Source: an uncultured Aggregatibacter sp. (GTDB lineage: Bacteria; Pseudomonadota; Gammaproteobacteria; Enterobacterales; Pasteurellaceae). From it: DNA of 64,000 bases. Positions 52,386-61,194 of this stretch are shown in pieces. Both the position numbers and the translations under genes were made by a program. Within the stretch, counting starts at the first letter, position 1. Each line of letters begins with the position of its first letter. The notes beneath the pieces are model-generated. The model was not told where the DNA came from. It made no database searches and worked only from the letters and a program-made list of their open reading frames with translations. The DNA is taken from positions 1-64,000 of the forward strand of contig NZ_CABFLM010000104.1 in assembly GCF_901873365.1 (NCBI RefSeq), given 5' to 3'.

Positions 52386-54722
52386 CTACTTTTCCTTGTT
52401 GATGTCTTTTCCCTTATTTACTTCCTTTTCCTTGCTCGTTTCAACATTTTCTTTATGGGTTTCAACGCTTTCTGATTTTTGAACGACATCCTCTTTAACA
52501 GGATTTTCTTGAACCGCACTTTCATTCGCGGAATGTTCCTTTACCTCCGGTTTACCGGAATCCTGTAGTGCAGCCGAGTCTTTCGTTGCTTCTATCGCTA
52601 CCACAGGAGGATTAACCGTTTCATCCGCTTTATTCGACTCCTCTAACACCACAGGCGTTTCCGTTTCATGTTGTTCAGCTTTCTGAAGCGTTTCTTGTTC
52701 AAGTGCTTCCTGTTCAGCCGCGGCTTTCCGTTCAGCTTCCGCCTGAGCAAGACGTTCCTGACGAATCGCCTCTAACGTTTTACCGTTCACAAGCCATTCC
52801 TTGTCCTTTTCCAAGGTCATGACATACTTTCCATCTTGCTCAGTGAAAAGAGGTATCAGCTTACCTTCGGGTTTGAGTTCCGTCTGCCATGATTGCCAAA
52901 ACATCGAATTCTTTTTGATTGTTGACGCAGCTTCCTGTGTATCATCTAGTAGCGCCTTATCAAATGAAAACGTCATTTTTCCCTTAAGATTTTGCTTAAA
53001 CAACCCAGCAGACTTTTTACTCTCCTGTAGCACAGATACCGCCCCTTTAAGAGCAAGGTTCACAGGATAAGCTTTGGTTGTCGGATAGGTATTGAGATTC
53101 AATGCTACCGTTGTGCTCTCTGTTGACAGATCCAGTGTAGCCCAGAGATCATCGAACATTTTCTTATAACTTTCCGGTGGAAAATACGCAGTACACAAGA
53201 GACTATGCATTCCCATACAGAATTGCGTTATTGCTAACCGAGGGTAATTGTTTAGCACCATCGGCATATTTATCTGCAATCCCTCAAGTTGCACTTGCAA
53301 ATCAGGCAAGGCTAACGTTTTCAATGAAAGGTGCGATGTCCCGTAATAATGTTGATTTTCCACCTTCGCATCACCGTTTACCGCCAACGCCTCCAACGCT
53401 ACATCATCATAGCGAAAAGCCTTCAGCGTCATCTCCCAATGTGCCTTATCTTCCATGGACTTCACCCATTGATCTCTCAAGGCGGATAATGCTTGACTCG
53501 CTTCTTTTGGTGGTGTTTTGGTCGCCAGCGCTTCTAAATAAAACGGAATAAACGCGAATTCATTTTGTAACGGATAGTCATCCAGTTGATAGCGAATATC
53601 CGCACCGCTAAGTTGCCATTGTTTCGCTGGTTCTGCCGGAGTTTGTTTGACATCGGCTGCCTTTAATTGCAATGAAATACCGGCTTTGGCAAGGTCCGTA
53701 TTGTTTAATTCAAGCTGGAGTGCAGTGTCCTTTAAAGAAAAATAAGGCTGCTGATCTTTCGGCACGTCAATGGATTTCACCGACAGCGAACCGTTAAAAC
53801 GGTCATTATGGGTCAGCACACCAATGACAAAATTCACGGCATTTTTAACACTCGGCTGATTGTTCAATGCATTAAATTCACTGGCAAAATCCACCGCACT
53901 TTGCACGCCTTGTTGCTCAAGATTCAGTGATAAGCCACGCACAATCGTTGGATTTTCCTCTGCCTTATGCGCTTTATCGGTAATTTGGAAAGTTTCACTA
54001 TTAAATTGTGTCAATAAATCTCGTTGCTGTATCTCGGGATGCGGTTTGACATCAAGACGATAAACGGCGTTTTTTAACTGAATTTTCGTGTTTTCACCAT
54101 TTAATAAATCCACCTCAACTTGCTTGGCATTCAGTTCTAATAGCCGAATAGCATATTCATTATCATCGACCCGCTGTAATTGCGCATGCCCTTGCAGCTG
54201 TTCTAATTTGCTGTTTTTATCATAATTAAATCCGCTCAGCGTGGATTTCACCTTGATATTTTTGCTACTTGGATCAAAGTTAAATAGCACAGAAAGCGTT
54301 TGCGTTTTGTTCGTAAAATCACGAAATTCAGTAACAAGATCCGATTGCAAATAATCACCTACCGGAGAAAATTTGCTGTTAATGGTGTTTTTATCAAGCG
54401 TGATATTAAGATTTTTATTTAATTGACGCACCAACTGTTCGGAAAGCTGAGATTCTGCCGTAATAAAAAAAGGCAACGCCGTCAGTTTAGTCGAAATCAC
54501 CTCTGTGCGCTTACCCTCACTATTTTCCAAGCTAAATGTGAGGTCTCGACTAAAAAAATGATTTCCCGTTTCGGTGACATGAAGGCTGAGCTGATTATCT
54601 AAAGAATAAGGGAATTTTTGCAAAACCCGATCCACTTGCTGGTTGGTATAAAACTGCGCGCCCCCACCCAGTGCAACAAGGATGGAAGCAAGGGTTAAAG
54701 TAACTTTTCTTTTTTTACTCAT
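52386..54722 (-). CDS. YdgA-like DUF945 protein with charged C-terminal tail
   Basis: 778 residues from the ATG at 54722 (GAG upstream; an ATG at 54767 is less likely). One N-terminal transmembrane helix (about 6-25) is followed by a long periplasmic region with DUF945-type features (FPYSLDNQLSLHVTETGNHF near 38, FSRDLTFSLENSEGKR near 57). From about residue 670 a Glu/Lys/Ala-rich, coiled-coil-prone segment (RQERLAQAEAERKAAAEQEA) and then a disordered acidic-basic tail end in NKGKDINKEK. E. coli YdgA has about 500 residues, so the tail is an extension. Function unknown. Convergent with rho. Confidence 0.75.
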   Translation of the reverse strand: MSKKRKVTLTLASILVALGGGAQFYTNQQVDRVLQKFPYSLDNQLSLHVTETGNHFFSRDLTFSLENSEGKRTEVISTKLTALPFFITAESQLSEQLVRQLNKNLNITLDKNTINSKFSPVGDYLQSDLVTEFRDFTNKTQTLSVLFNFDPSSKNIKVKSTLSGFNYDKNSKLEQLQGHAQLQRVDDNEYAIRLLELNAKQVEVDLLNGENTKIQLKNAVYRLDVKPHPEIQQRDLLTQFNSETFQITDKAHKAEENPTIVRGLSLNLEQQGVQSAVDFASEFNALNNQPSVKNAVNFVIGVLTHNDRFNGSLSVKSIDVPKDQQPYFSLKDTALQLELNNTDLAKAGISLQLKAADVKQTPAEPAKQWQLSGADIRYQLDDYPLQNEFAFIPFYLEALATKTPPKEASQALSALRDQWVKSMEDKAHWEMTLKAFRYDDVALEALAVNGDAKVENQHYYGTSHLSLKTLALPDLQVQLEGLQINMPMVLNNYPRLAITQFCMGMHSLLCTAYFPPESYKKMFDDLWATLDLSTESTTVALNLNTYPTTKAYPVNLALKGAVSVLQESKKSAGLFKQNLKGKMTFSFDKALLDDTQEAASTIKKNSMFWQSWQTELKPEGKLIPLFTEQDGKYVMTLEKDKEWLVNGKTLEAIRQERLAQAEAERKAAAEQEALEQETLQKAEQHETETPVVLEESNKADETVNPPVVAIEATKDSAALQDSGKPEVKEHSANESAVQENPVKEDVVQKSESVETHKENVETSKEKEVNKGKDINKEK

Positions 54723-54794
54723 GTTATTCTCAAACTTAGATGAAAAACGTTTAGACGAATTGATCACGTCAATTTTAAAAGTGCCGTAAATAAT

Positions 54795-54830
54795 AACCGC
54801 ACTTTACTCTTTTGAATACAAAGTGCGGTT
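54795..54830 (-). terminator. inverted uptake-sequence pair after afuC
   Basis: AACCGCACTTT (54795-54805) and AAAGTGCGGTT (54820-54830) form an 11-bp stem. Minus-strand continuation is ATTATTT. It ends the afu operon. Confidence 0.8.
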
Positions 54831-54854
54831 AAAATTTCAATTATTTTTTAATTT

Positions 54855-55901
54855 TTACTGATTTTTTAACAAGAAAATGCCTTGCTCGGAAAGATGCACA
54901 TAGGCTTCTTGCAATGCCGGGTTGAACTGTTCCGGACGGCAGTTAATCAACAAATCTTGACCATGCCATATCGCCACAACTTCCCAATGGTTGCCCATGT
55001 ACACCGCACTTTTAATCGTGCAACGTTGGGCTTCTGTGCCGGTTTCATGGAGATAAACGGCTTCCGGGCGAACGCCAGCCAAACAATCACCGTCCGGTAA
55101 ATTAAATTGCGCCGCATTATTTAAGGCAAGTTCATAGCCATGAATGTTAACGGTATTGCCTTGCAATTTTGCAGGGAAAATACTGGATTCGCCCATGAAG
55201 TTAGCCAAGAATAAGGAGTTCGGGCGTTGATACAGATCTTTTGCCGGTGCTTTTTGCATGATTTTGCCTTTATTCATCACGATGACTTCATCCGATACCG
55301 CAAAGGCTTCCGTTTGGTCATGGGTAACGTATAAAGAGGTGATGCCAAGGCTTTGTTGTAATTCACGGATTTTTTCCCGCATTGCGCGACGTAAGTTAGC
55401 ATCAAGGTTACTTAAAGGCTCATCGAACAGTAAGACTTTTGGTTTGAGAACAAGCGCACGAGCAAGCGCCACACGTTGTTGTTGACCACCGGAAATTTGG
55501 TCCACATAACGATCTTCAAACCCAGCCAAATCCACCAATTCCAAGGCTTCTTTAACGCGCTGTTTACGCTCTTCCTTGCTGACGTTTTGCATGCGTAAGC
55601 CGTAGCCCACGTTATCGCCGATGCTCATGTGTGGGAATAATGCATAAGATTGGAACACGATACAAATATCGCGATTTTGAATGGACGATTTGGTTACGTC
55701 TTCACCGTCAATGAAAATTTGTCCGGAGGTTGGGTTTTCAAGACCGGCAACTAAACGCAAGATGGTCGTTTTACCGCAACCGGATGGACCAAGCAACGTC
55801 ACCATGGTGCCGCGTTTAATGGTTAAATCCAAATCATCAATTACCACAGATTTGCCAAAGGCTTTCGTGACATTTTTTAATACTAAGAAATCATTACTCA
55901 T
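54855..55901 (-). CDS. afuC: Afu/Fbp-type ABC transporter ATP-binding protein
   Basis: ATPase of the importer, 348 residues. It has Walker A LLGPSGCGKTTILRLVAG near 35, signature ISGGQQQRVALARAL near 137, Walker B VLLFDEPLSNLDANLRR near 158 and a TOBE-like C-terminal domain from about 245. In H. influenzae the orthologue carries the older name fbpC. Related transporters were first called iron transporters; AfuABC of Actinobacillus pleuropneumoniae was later shown to carry hexose phosphates. Last gene of afuA-afuA2-afuB-afuC, 16 bases after afuB. Confidence 0.88.
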   Translation of the reverse strand: MSNDFLVLKNVTKAFGKSVVIDDLDLTIKRGTMVTLLGPSGCGKTTILRLVAGLENPTSGQIFIDGEDVTKSSIQNRDICIVFQSYALFPHMSIGDNVGYGLRMQNVSKEERKQRVKEALELVDLAGFEDRYVDQISGGQQQRVALARALVLKPKVLLFDEPLSNLDANLRRAMREKIRELQQSLGITSLYVTHDQTEAFAVSDEVIVMNKGKIMQKAPAKDLYQRPNSLFLANFMGESSIFPAKLQGNTVNIHGYELALNNAAQFNLPDGDCLAGVRPEAVYLHETGTEAQRCTIKSAVYMGNHWEVVAIWHGQDLLINCRPEQFNPALQEAYVHLSEQGIFLLKNQ

Positions 55902-55917
55902 ATTTTTTACCTACAAC

Positions 55918-57975
55918 TTAATTCATTTTTTTCGCTTTGGAACGGGAAATGCGGGTGTCACCGACAATCCAGTCGAAGAACAAAATAATCGCCATCATTA
56001 CCACAATTAAGATAGAGCCATATGCAATGGCAATCCCATACTCACCGTCTTCGACACGGTTTAGGATGTATGCGGTTGCTACACGGGTATCCGCAGTCAC
56101 CAAGAAGATGATTGCACTTACTGTTGTCATGGCACGCACGAAACTGGTGACAAGTGCAGAAAGCAAGGCCGGTTTTAATAATGGTAACACGATATACCAC
56201 AGGGTTTTCCATGAGCTACCTTTCAGAGAAAGAGAGGCCTCGTCTAAGGATTTATCGAGTTGTCCCAAGCCCGCAATCGCCGCACGCATACCAATTGGCA
56301 AATCACGCATCACCATGGAGATCACTACGATAATGCTGGTGCCGGTGATGTACATTGGCGCATTGTTAAAGGCAAGAATGTAAGAGACCCCCGCCACGGT
56401 GCCCGGTACGGCAAAACAAAGCATGGTTAAGAATTCGAGGGATTTTTTCCCTTGGAAGTCTTTACGCACCACAATATAGGCAATTAATAAACCAAAAATG
56501 GCGGTAAGTGGTGCCGCGATACCAGCGTAAATTAAGGTATTAATTAAGGAAGGCCATGCACCATCACTCAATCCTTGTCCGAACAACATGGCATAGTTCT
56601 TCAAGGTTAAGGTATAGTCCACCCCCCAGTTGACGGTGAAGCTTCCGTAGAAAATACTGCCGTATAAAGCAAGGTTGAAGATAACCCAAGAGCCGAGCAT
56701 GAAAATAATCGTGTATTTCAAGCCGGCAGGGAGTTCTTGTACATCGCCGCGATAAGATTTACCGGAAACGGTCACATAAGAGCGGTTACCAATCCATAAA
56801 TATTGAATGATAAAAATCGCCAAGGAGAAGATTAACAACATGGAGCCAAGGGTACTGGCGGAGGCGTAATCTAATTGTGAACCGGCAATATAGAAGTAAA
56901 TTTGCGTTGCAATCACATCGAAGCTACCACCCAACACCAACGGGTTACTAAAGTCGGCGAGCGATTGGATGAACACGATGAGGAACGAGTTCGCCAAGGC
57001 AGGGCGCAGTAACGGGAAAATGATGTTATAGAAGGTTTGATAACGGTTAGCACGCAACGTATAAGACGCTTCTTCAATGGACGGATGCACGGATTTTAAT
57101 GCGCCATCTAAAATCATGAAGGAAATTGGCGCAAATGCCAAAATTTGTGCAATGGCGATACCGTTAAAACCGTATAACCAGTTGTGGTTGGTGAAACCGA
57201 AATTGGTGGATAAAAACTCGGTCACATAACCGGAACGACCCAGCATTAAAGTCACCCCTAACCCAACGACAAACGGTGGTGTAACAATCGGCAAAATAGA
57301 GAAGATTTTACCGATAAATGCGGTACGGCGCGCAATACGGGTCGTGTAAAGAGCAAAGGCTAAACCGAACACCGTAGAAACGATACCCACGAAACCGGAT
57401 AGGAATAAGGAGTTACTGATGACGCGCACAATGTAGCTTTGCGTCAAAATACGCATTACTTGTTGTGGGGCAAAGGTGTCCCCGTCGTAGAACATAGAGA
57501 CAAAAATCGCCAAGGTTGGATACACGATGAAGAAAAAAATCAGCAAAATAATGCAAAGCAGAGATGCGATAATAAATTTATCGCCTTGCATGATTTTCAA
57601 CTTGGCAAGCGATAGCGTGGCAAGTGCGGTGAAACCGATGAGTAAAACGATGACCGAATAACCCATACTGATTTTTAACACGCTCGCACTGATAAAGGTG
57701 AATAGTGTGGCTATTGCCAGTAAGTAAAGTTCCGCTTTAGCTTGGGTATTGGCGGGTAATTTTAGCCACGGCAACAAACCGTATAAAATCACCGGTAAGA
57801 ACCAAAAGGCGGTAATGTTAAAAGACGACCACCCCATGGCATCGTAGAATTCATCGGCAGTGCTATCGAACAAACCGTAATCTAGGGCGTGGGAAGGTAA
57901 AACCAAGTATGCAATTAAGGATAAAATGATCCAAAAATGAGCAGAATGTGTTATTGGAAGTTTGTTTGCGTTCAT
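55918..57975 (-). CDS. afuB: Afu/Fbp-type ABC transporter permease (fused double domain)
   Basis: 685 residues with about 14 to 16 hydrophobic segments, two fused binding-protein-dependent permease domains. The EAA-type loops read EEASYTLRANRYQTFYNIIF near 325-345 and DEASLSLKGSSWKTLWYIVL near 595. A.pleuropneumoniae AfuB has a similar length. The start at 57975 has GAGG 4 bases before it; an in-frame ATG at 58011 lacks support. It lies between the second binding protein and the ATPase gene. Confidence 0.88.
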   Translation of the reverse strand: MNANKLPITHSAHFWIILSLIAYLVLPSHALDYGLFDSTADEFYDAMGWSSFNITAFWFLPVILYGLLPWLKLPANTQAKAELYLLAIATLFTFISASVLKISMGYSVIVLLIGFTALATLSLAKLKIMQGDKFIIASLLCIILLIFFFIVYPTLAIFVSMFYDGDTFAPQQVMRILTQSYIVRVISNSLFLSGFVGIVSTVFGLAFALYTTRIARRTAFIGKIFSILPIVTPPFVVGLGVTLMLGRSGYVTEFLSTNFGFTNHNWLYGFNGIAIAQILAFAPISFMILDGALKSVHPSIEEASYTLRANRYQTFYNIIFPLLRPALANSFLIVFIQSLADFSNPLVLGGSFDVIATQIYFYIAGSQLDYASASTLGSMLLIFSLAIFIIQYLWIGNRSYVTVSGKSYRGDVQELPAGLKYTIIFMLGSWVIFNLALYGSIFYGSFTVNWGVDYTLTLKNYAMLFGQGLSDGAWPSLINTLIYAGIAAPLTAIFGLLIAYIVVRKDFQGKKSLEFLTMLCFAVPGTVAGVSYILAFNNAPMYITGTSIIVVISMVMRDLPIGMRAAIAGLGQLDKSLDEASLSLKGSSWKTLWYIVLPLLKPALLSALVTSFVRAMTTVSAIIFLVTADTRVATAYILNRVEDGEYGIAIAYGSILIVVMMAIILFFDWIVGDTRISRSKAKKMN

Positions 57976-58041
57976 ACAACCTCGCATTAGTAGAAAAGTA
58001 AAGCAATGCAACAGTGCATTGCTTCTTTAATTTTACTACAA

Positions 58042-59076
58042 TTATTTGGCTAATTTGACATCATCGACCCATTTAGTAATGAGGCGTTTACGTAAATCGG
58101 TGGCGCCGTATTTGTCAAAATCATAGTTAATCAGGTTAACGGATTTAAAATCTAACGCATAAGGCGATTGTTGTGCCGTGGTATTGGTTAAAATGGAATA
58201 GGCTTCGCCTTTTTGCCATGTTAATTCTTGCGCTTCTTTAGATAGTGCCCAATCCACGAAAAGTTTGGCATTTTCAAGATTGCGTGCGCCTTTGATCACG
58301 CTGACACCGCCGATTTCATAACCAGTTCCTTCGCAAGGCACTACTAATTCAACCGGAGCACCTTTGGCTTTTTCTAACGAATATTCGTGTAAAAAGCCGA
58401 TACCGATTGCCGTTTCGCCACGGGCGGTGTTACGGGTTGCTGTGTTACCGGATTTGGTATATTGCGAGACGTTTTTATTTAACGCTTTCAAATACTTGAA
58501 GGCTTCTTCTTCGCCCCAAAGCTGAATATACGTGGCTAATTGAGTGTAGCCGGTTCCTGAGCTTTGTGGATCCGCCGCTTGAATTTCATTGCGATACATT
58601 GGATCGGCTAAATCTTTCCAGCATTTTGGTATTGGCAAATTGAGTTTTTGTAAACGTTCAGGGTTCACACCAAAACCTAACACACCAAGATAGATAGCAG
58701 AGGAATAGTTACCTTTCGTTTTGGCCGGATCACGGAATTGTTCAACAATTTGTGGCAGATTTGGTGATTTATACGGTTCCAACAAGCCCATTTCACCCGC
58801 TTGGGAATGCGGATCCATTGTACCGCCATACCAAACGTCACCTTGAGGGTTATCTTTTTCCGCATCGATTTTGGCTAAGATAGTGCCCGTGCCGCCACGA
58901 ATAAAACTGGTTTTTACATCATATTTTTTCTCAAATGCCATGGCTTCTTGCTCGCACATGGTGTTTTGCGCACTGCAATAAATAACTAAGCGACCTTTTG
59001 CCGCTGCATTGCCACTTAATAACATCCCACCGAGTACAACACCTGAAAGCGCTAACGCAATTTTTGAGAGTTTCAT
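58042..59076 (-). CDS. second AfuA-type periplasmic binding protein
   Basis: 344 residues, with a signal peptide ending NAAA near 26. It is clearly a paralogue of the protein encoded at 59231, sharing KGRLVIYCSA, the EQFRDPAKTKGNY block near 113 and VVPCEGTGYEIGGVS near 246. The HD pair that binds sugar in A. pleuropneumoniae AfuA is here H230-E231 (GIGFLHEYSLE), so Glu replaces Asp; E254 is kept. AAGGAG precedes the ATG at 59076. A frame extending 43 codons upstream is rejected because the extension runs through a structured intergenic region. It may bind a related but different sugar phosphate. Confidence 0.85.
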   Translation of the reverse strand: MKLSKIALALSGVVLGGMLLSGNAAAKGRLVIYCSAQNTMCEQEAMAFEKKYDVKTSFIRGGTGTILAKIDAEKDNPQGDVWYGGTMDPHSQAGEMGLLEPYKSPNLPQIVEQFRDPAKTKGNYSSAIYLGVLGFGVNPERLQKLNLPIPKCWKDLADPMYRNEIQAADPQSSGTGYTQLATYIQLWGEEEAFKYLKALNKNVSQYTKSGNTATRNTARGETAIGIGFLHEYSLEKAKGAPVELVVPCEGTGYEIGGVSVIKGARNLENAKLFVDWALSKEAQELTWQKGEAYSILTNTTAQQSPYALDFKSVNLINYDFDKYGATDLRKRLITKWVDDVKLAK

Positions 59077-59146
59077 TTCAACACTCCTTTGTTTTTGATG
59101 TCGAGGTAACGCACTTTTGTTGATGTGCGTCCTAATGATGGCGATA

Positions 59147-59170
59147 GGCTCACGCCGCGAGGCACGAGCC
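59147..59170 (-). other. strand-specific GC-rich RNA hairpin between the two binding-protein genes
   Basis: In the minus-strand transcript GGCUCGUGCC, loop UCGC and GGCGUGAGCC form a 10-bp helix with two G-U pairs. On the plus strand the same positions give A-C mismatches, so the structure belongs to the operon mRNA. Confidence 0.55.
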
Positions 59171-59182
59171 ATCAATATAAGA

Positions 59183-59224
59183 AAAGTGCGGTGAGAAAAA
59201 TACAAGAATTTTCGACCGCACTTT
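59183..59224 (-). terminator. terminator-like uptake-sequence hairpin inside the afu operon
   Basis: AAAGTGCGGT (59183-59192) and ACCGCACTTT (59215-59224) form a 10-bp stem. It starts 6 bases after the afuA stop codon on the minus strand and is followed by TCTTATATT. It could end most transcripts after afuA and lower expression of the genes beyond. Confidence 0.7.
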
Positions 59225-59230
59225 AGCGTG

Positions 59231-60271
59231 TTATTTCGCTAATTTAACCTCTTGTACCCATTTTTCAATTAAGGCTTTGCGTTGTTCGGCAGCACCGTAT
59301 TTTTCAAAGTCATAATTGATAAGATTCAATTTGTTTGGATCAAACGCCGTTGGGGATTGTTCTGCTGTTGTATTCGTTAAGATTTGTAAGGATTCGCCTT
59401 GTTTCCATGCCAATTCTTGACCTTCTTTAGACAACGCCCAATCCACGAATAATTTCGCGTTGTCGATATTGCGTGCACCTTTTAAGATGCTCACGCCACC
59501 TAATTCATAGCCGGTGCCTTCACATGGCACCACGAGTTCCAATGGTGCGCCATTGCGTTTTTCAAGTGCGTAATCGTGTAAGAAACCGATACCAACAACC
59601 GCTTCACCGCGAGCCGCGTTACGGGATGGGGTGACGCCGGATTTGGTGTATTGGGAAACGTTTGGATGTAAAGCTTTTAAGAAATCAAAGGCTTTGTCTT
59701 CGCCCCAAAGTTGTACGAACGTGGCAAGCGCAGTATAGGCTGTACCGGCACTTTGAGGGTCAGCAATTTGTACTTCGCCTTTCAAACGTGGATCCGTTAA
59801 GTCTTTCCAGCATTTCGGCACTTCTTTGATGCCTAATATTTCCAGACGTTCTGTGTTCACGCCGAAACCTAAAATCCCCATGTAAATGGCGGATACATAG
59901 TTGCCTTTGGTTTTTGCCGGATCACGGAAACGTTCTACGATTTCATCAATATGTTTGGATTTGTAAGGTTCGATTAAACCTAATTCAGCCGCTTGCGCTT
60001 GCGGGTCGAATGTACCACCGAACCATACGTCGGCTTGTGGGTTATTTTTTTCCGCTTCTACTTTGGCAAAGGTACTGCCTGAGCCGTTACGAATAAAGGA
60101 GGTTTTGACATCATATTTTTCACCGAATGCCTTGGTGGTGGTTTCACATAAAATGTTCGTCGCACTACAATACACGACTAAACGTCCTTTTGCCGTTGCA
60201 GCTTGTGATGCGAGTAATCCACCGGCTAAAAGTGCGGTTGAAATTGCAAGAGAAAGTGATTTTAGTTTCAT
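59231..60271 (-). CDS. afuA: AfuA hexose-phosphate-type periplasmic binding protein
   Basis: 346 residues; signal peptide cleaved about after residue 27 (AATA-KGR). With that numbering H232 and D233 (GIGFLHDYALE) are H205 and D206 of the mature A. pleuropneumoniae AfuA, and E256 is E229, the sugar-contacting residues I recall from its structure. The iron-binding tyrosine pair of FbpA/HitA is absent, so hexose phosphates are more likely than Fe3+. First gene of the operon; a strict CRP box lies upstream. A USS at 60230-60238 lies in the signal codons. Confidence 0.88.
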   Translation of the reverse strand: MKLKSLSLAISTALLAGGLLASQAATAKGRLVVYCSATNILCETTTKAFGEKYDVKTSFIRNGSGSTFAKVEAEKNNPQADVWFGGTFDPQAQAAELGLIEPYKSKHIDEIVERFRDPAKTKGNYVSAIYMGILGFGVNTERLEILGIKEVPKCWKDLTDPRLKGEVQIADPQSAGTAYTALATFVQLWGEDKAFDFLKALHPNVSQYTKSGVTPSRNAARGEAVVGIGFLHDYALEKRNGAPLELVVPCEGTGYELGGVSILKGARNIDNAKLFVDWALSKEGQELAWKQGESLQILTNTTAEQSPTAFDPNKLNLINYDFEKYGAAEQRKALIEKWVQEVKLAK

Positions 60272-60372
60272 GTTGTACCTCTTTATTGTTCATAAAATGA
60301 AAATGTAATACGAAATGCGCTCAAGCAAGTGCTTTCGAGGTTTGCATGTTACATAAAATACCCCTCAATTAA

Positions 60373-60388
60373 TGTGAGAAGTCTCACA
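60373..60388. promoter_or_regulatory. perfect CRP box between afuA and udk
   Basis: TGTGAGAAGTCTCACA matches TGTGA-N6-TCACA exactly. It lies about 102 bases upstream of the afuA start and 147 bases before udk. Catabolite control of the sugar-phosphate importer is the natural reading. Confidence 0.85.
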
Positions 60389-60534
60389 AAACGAAGAATT
60401 TTATGAGCGAATATGTTGCGTAAAAAATTAATTGTATAAAAATTGTTTGTAAATGGATCTATTTATGTCAAAAAAACGCTTTTTTCTTTATAATTTCGCT
60501 AATTTATTTACTCAATGAGAGAAAGGGAAACGGT

Positions 60535-61185
60535 ATGTCAGAGCATCAAGCATCATCTTGTATTATTATCGCCATTGCAGGCGCTTCGGCTTCAGGAAAA
60601 AGTTCTATCGCCTCTACGGTGCACAAAGAGCTTTGTCATGAATTAGGCTGTGAAGAAATCGGTATTATTGCAGAAGATAGTTATTACAAAGATCAAAGCC
60701 ACTTAGAGATGTCTGAACGGGTCAAAACCAACTATGACCACCCAAATTCTATGGACCGTGATTTGCTTATTGCCCATTTGAAAGCCTTAAAAGCCGGCAA
60801 CGCCGTTGATATTCCCGTGTATAGTTATGTGGAGCATACCCGAACCGATGAAGTGACCCATTTCACGCCAAAACGTATTGTGATTTTAGAGGGGATTTTA
60901 TTACTCACAGACGAACGTGTACGCCAGTTGGCAGATATTTCCGTGTTTATTGATACGCCGTTAGATATTTGCTTTATTCGTCGTTTACAGCGCGACATGG
61001 AAGAGCGTGGACGCACCTTGCAATCCGTCATTGATCAATATCGTGCTACTGTGCGTCCGATGTTCCTGCAATTTATCGAACCCTCTAAACAACACGCTGA
61101 CATTGTGATCCCACGCGGAGGGAAAAACCGCATTGCGATCAATATGTTAAAAGCGCAAATTATGCAATTATTAAGTCAAAAATAG
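60535..61185 (+). CDS. udk: uridine kinase
   Basis: Phosphorylates uridine and cytidine in pyrimidine salvage; 216 residues. It has Walker A IAGASASGKSSIA near 16, EDSYYKDQSHL near 46, NYDHPNSMDRDLL near 64 and the lid motif RRLQRDMEERGRT near 145. First gene of a plus-strand run with dcd, an AsmA-like gene and sotB. Divergent from afuA. Confidence 0.96.
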   Translation: MSEHQASSCIIIAIAGASASGKSSIASTVHKELCHELGCEEIGIIAEDSYYKDQSHLEMSERVKTNYDHPNSMDRDLLIAHLKALKAGNAVDIPVYSYVEHTRTDEVTHFTPKRIVILEGILLLTDERVRQLADISVFIDTPLDICFIRRLQRDMEERGRTLQSVIDQYRATVRPMFLQFIEPSKQHADIVIPRGGKNRIAINMLKAQIMQLLSQK

Positions 61186-61194
61186 GAGCCTTGC

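Noticed and set aside
58042..59205. Start of the second binding protein at 59205, giving 387 residues
   Set aside because: The 43-residue extension runs through the hairpin region, has no ribosome binding site, and precedes a proper signal peptide at 59076 with AAGGAG.
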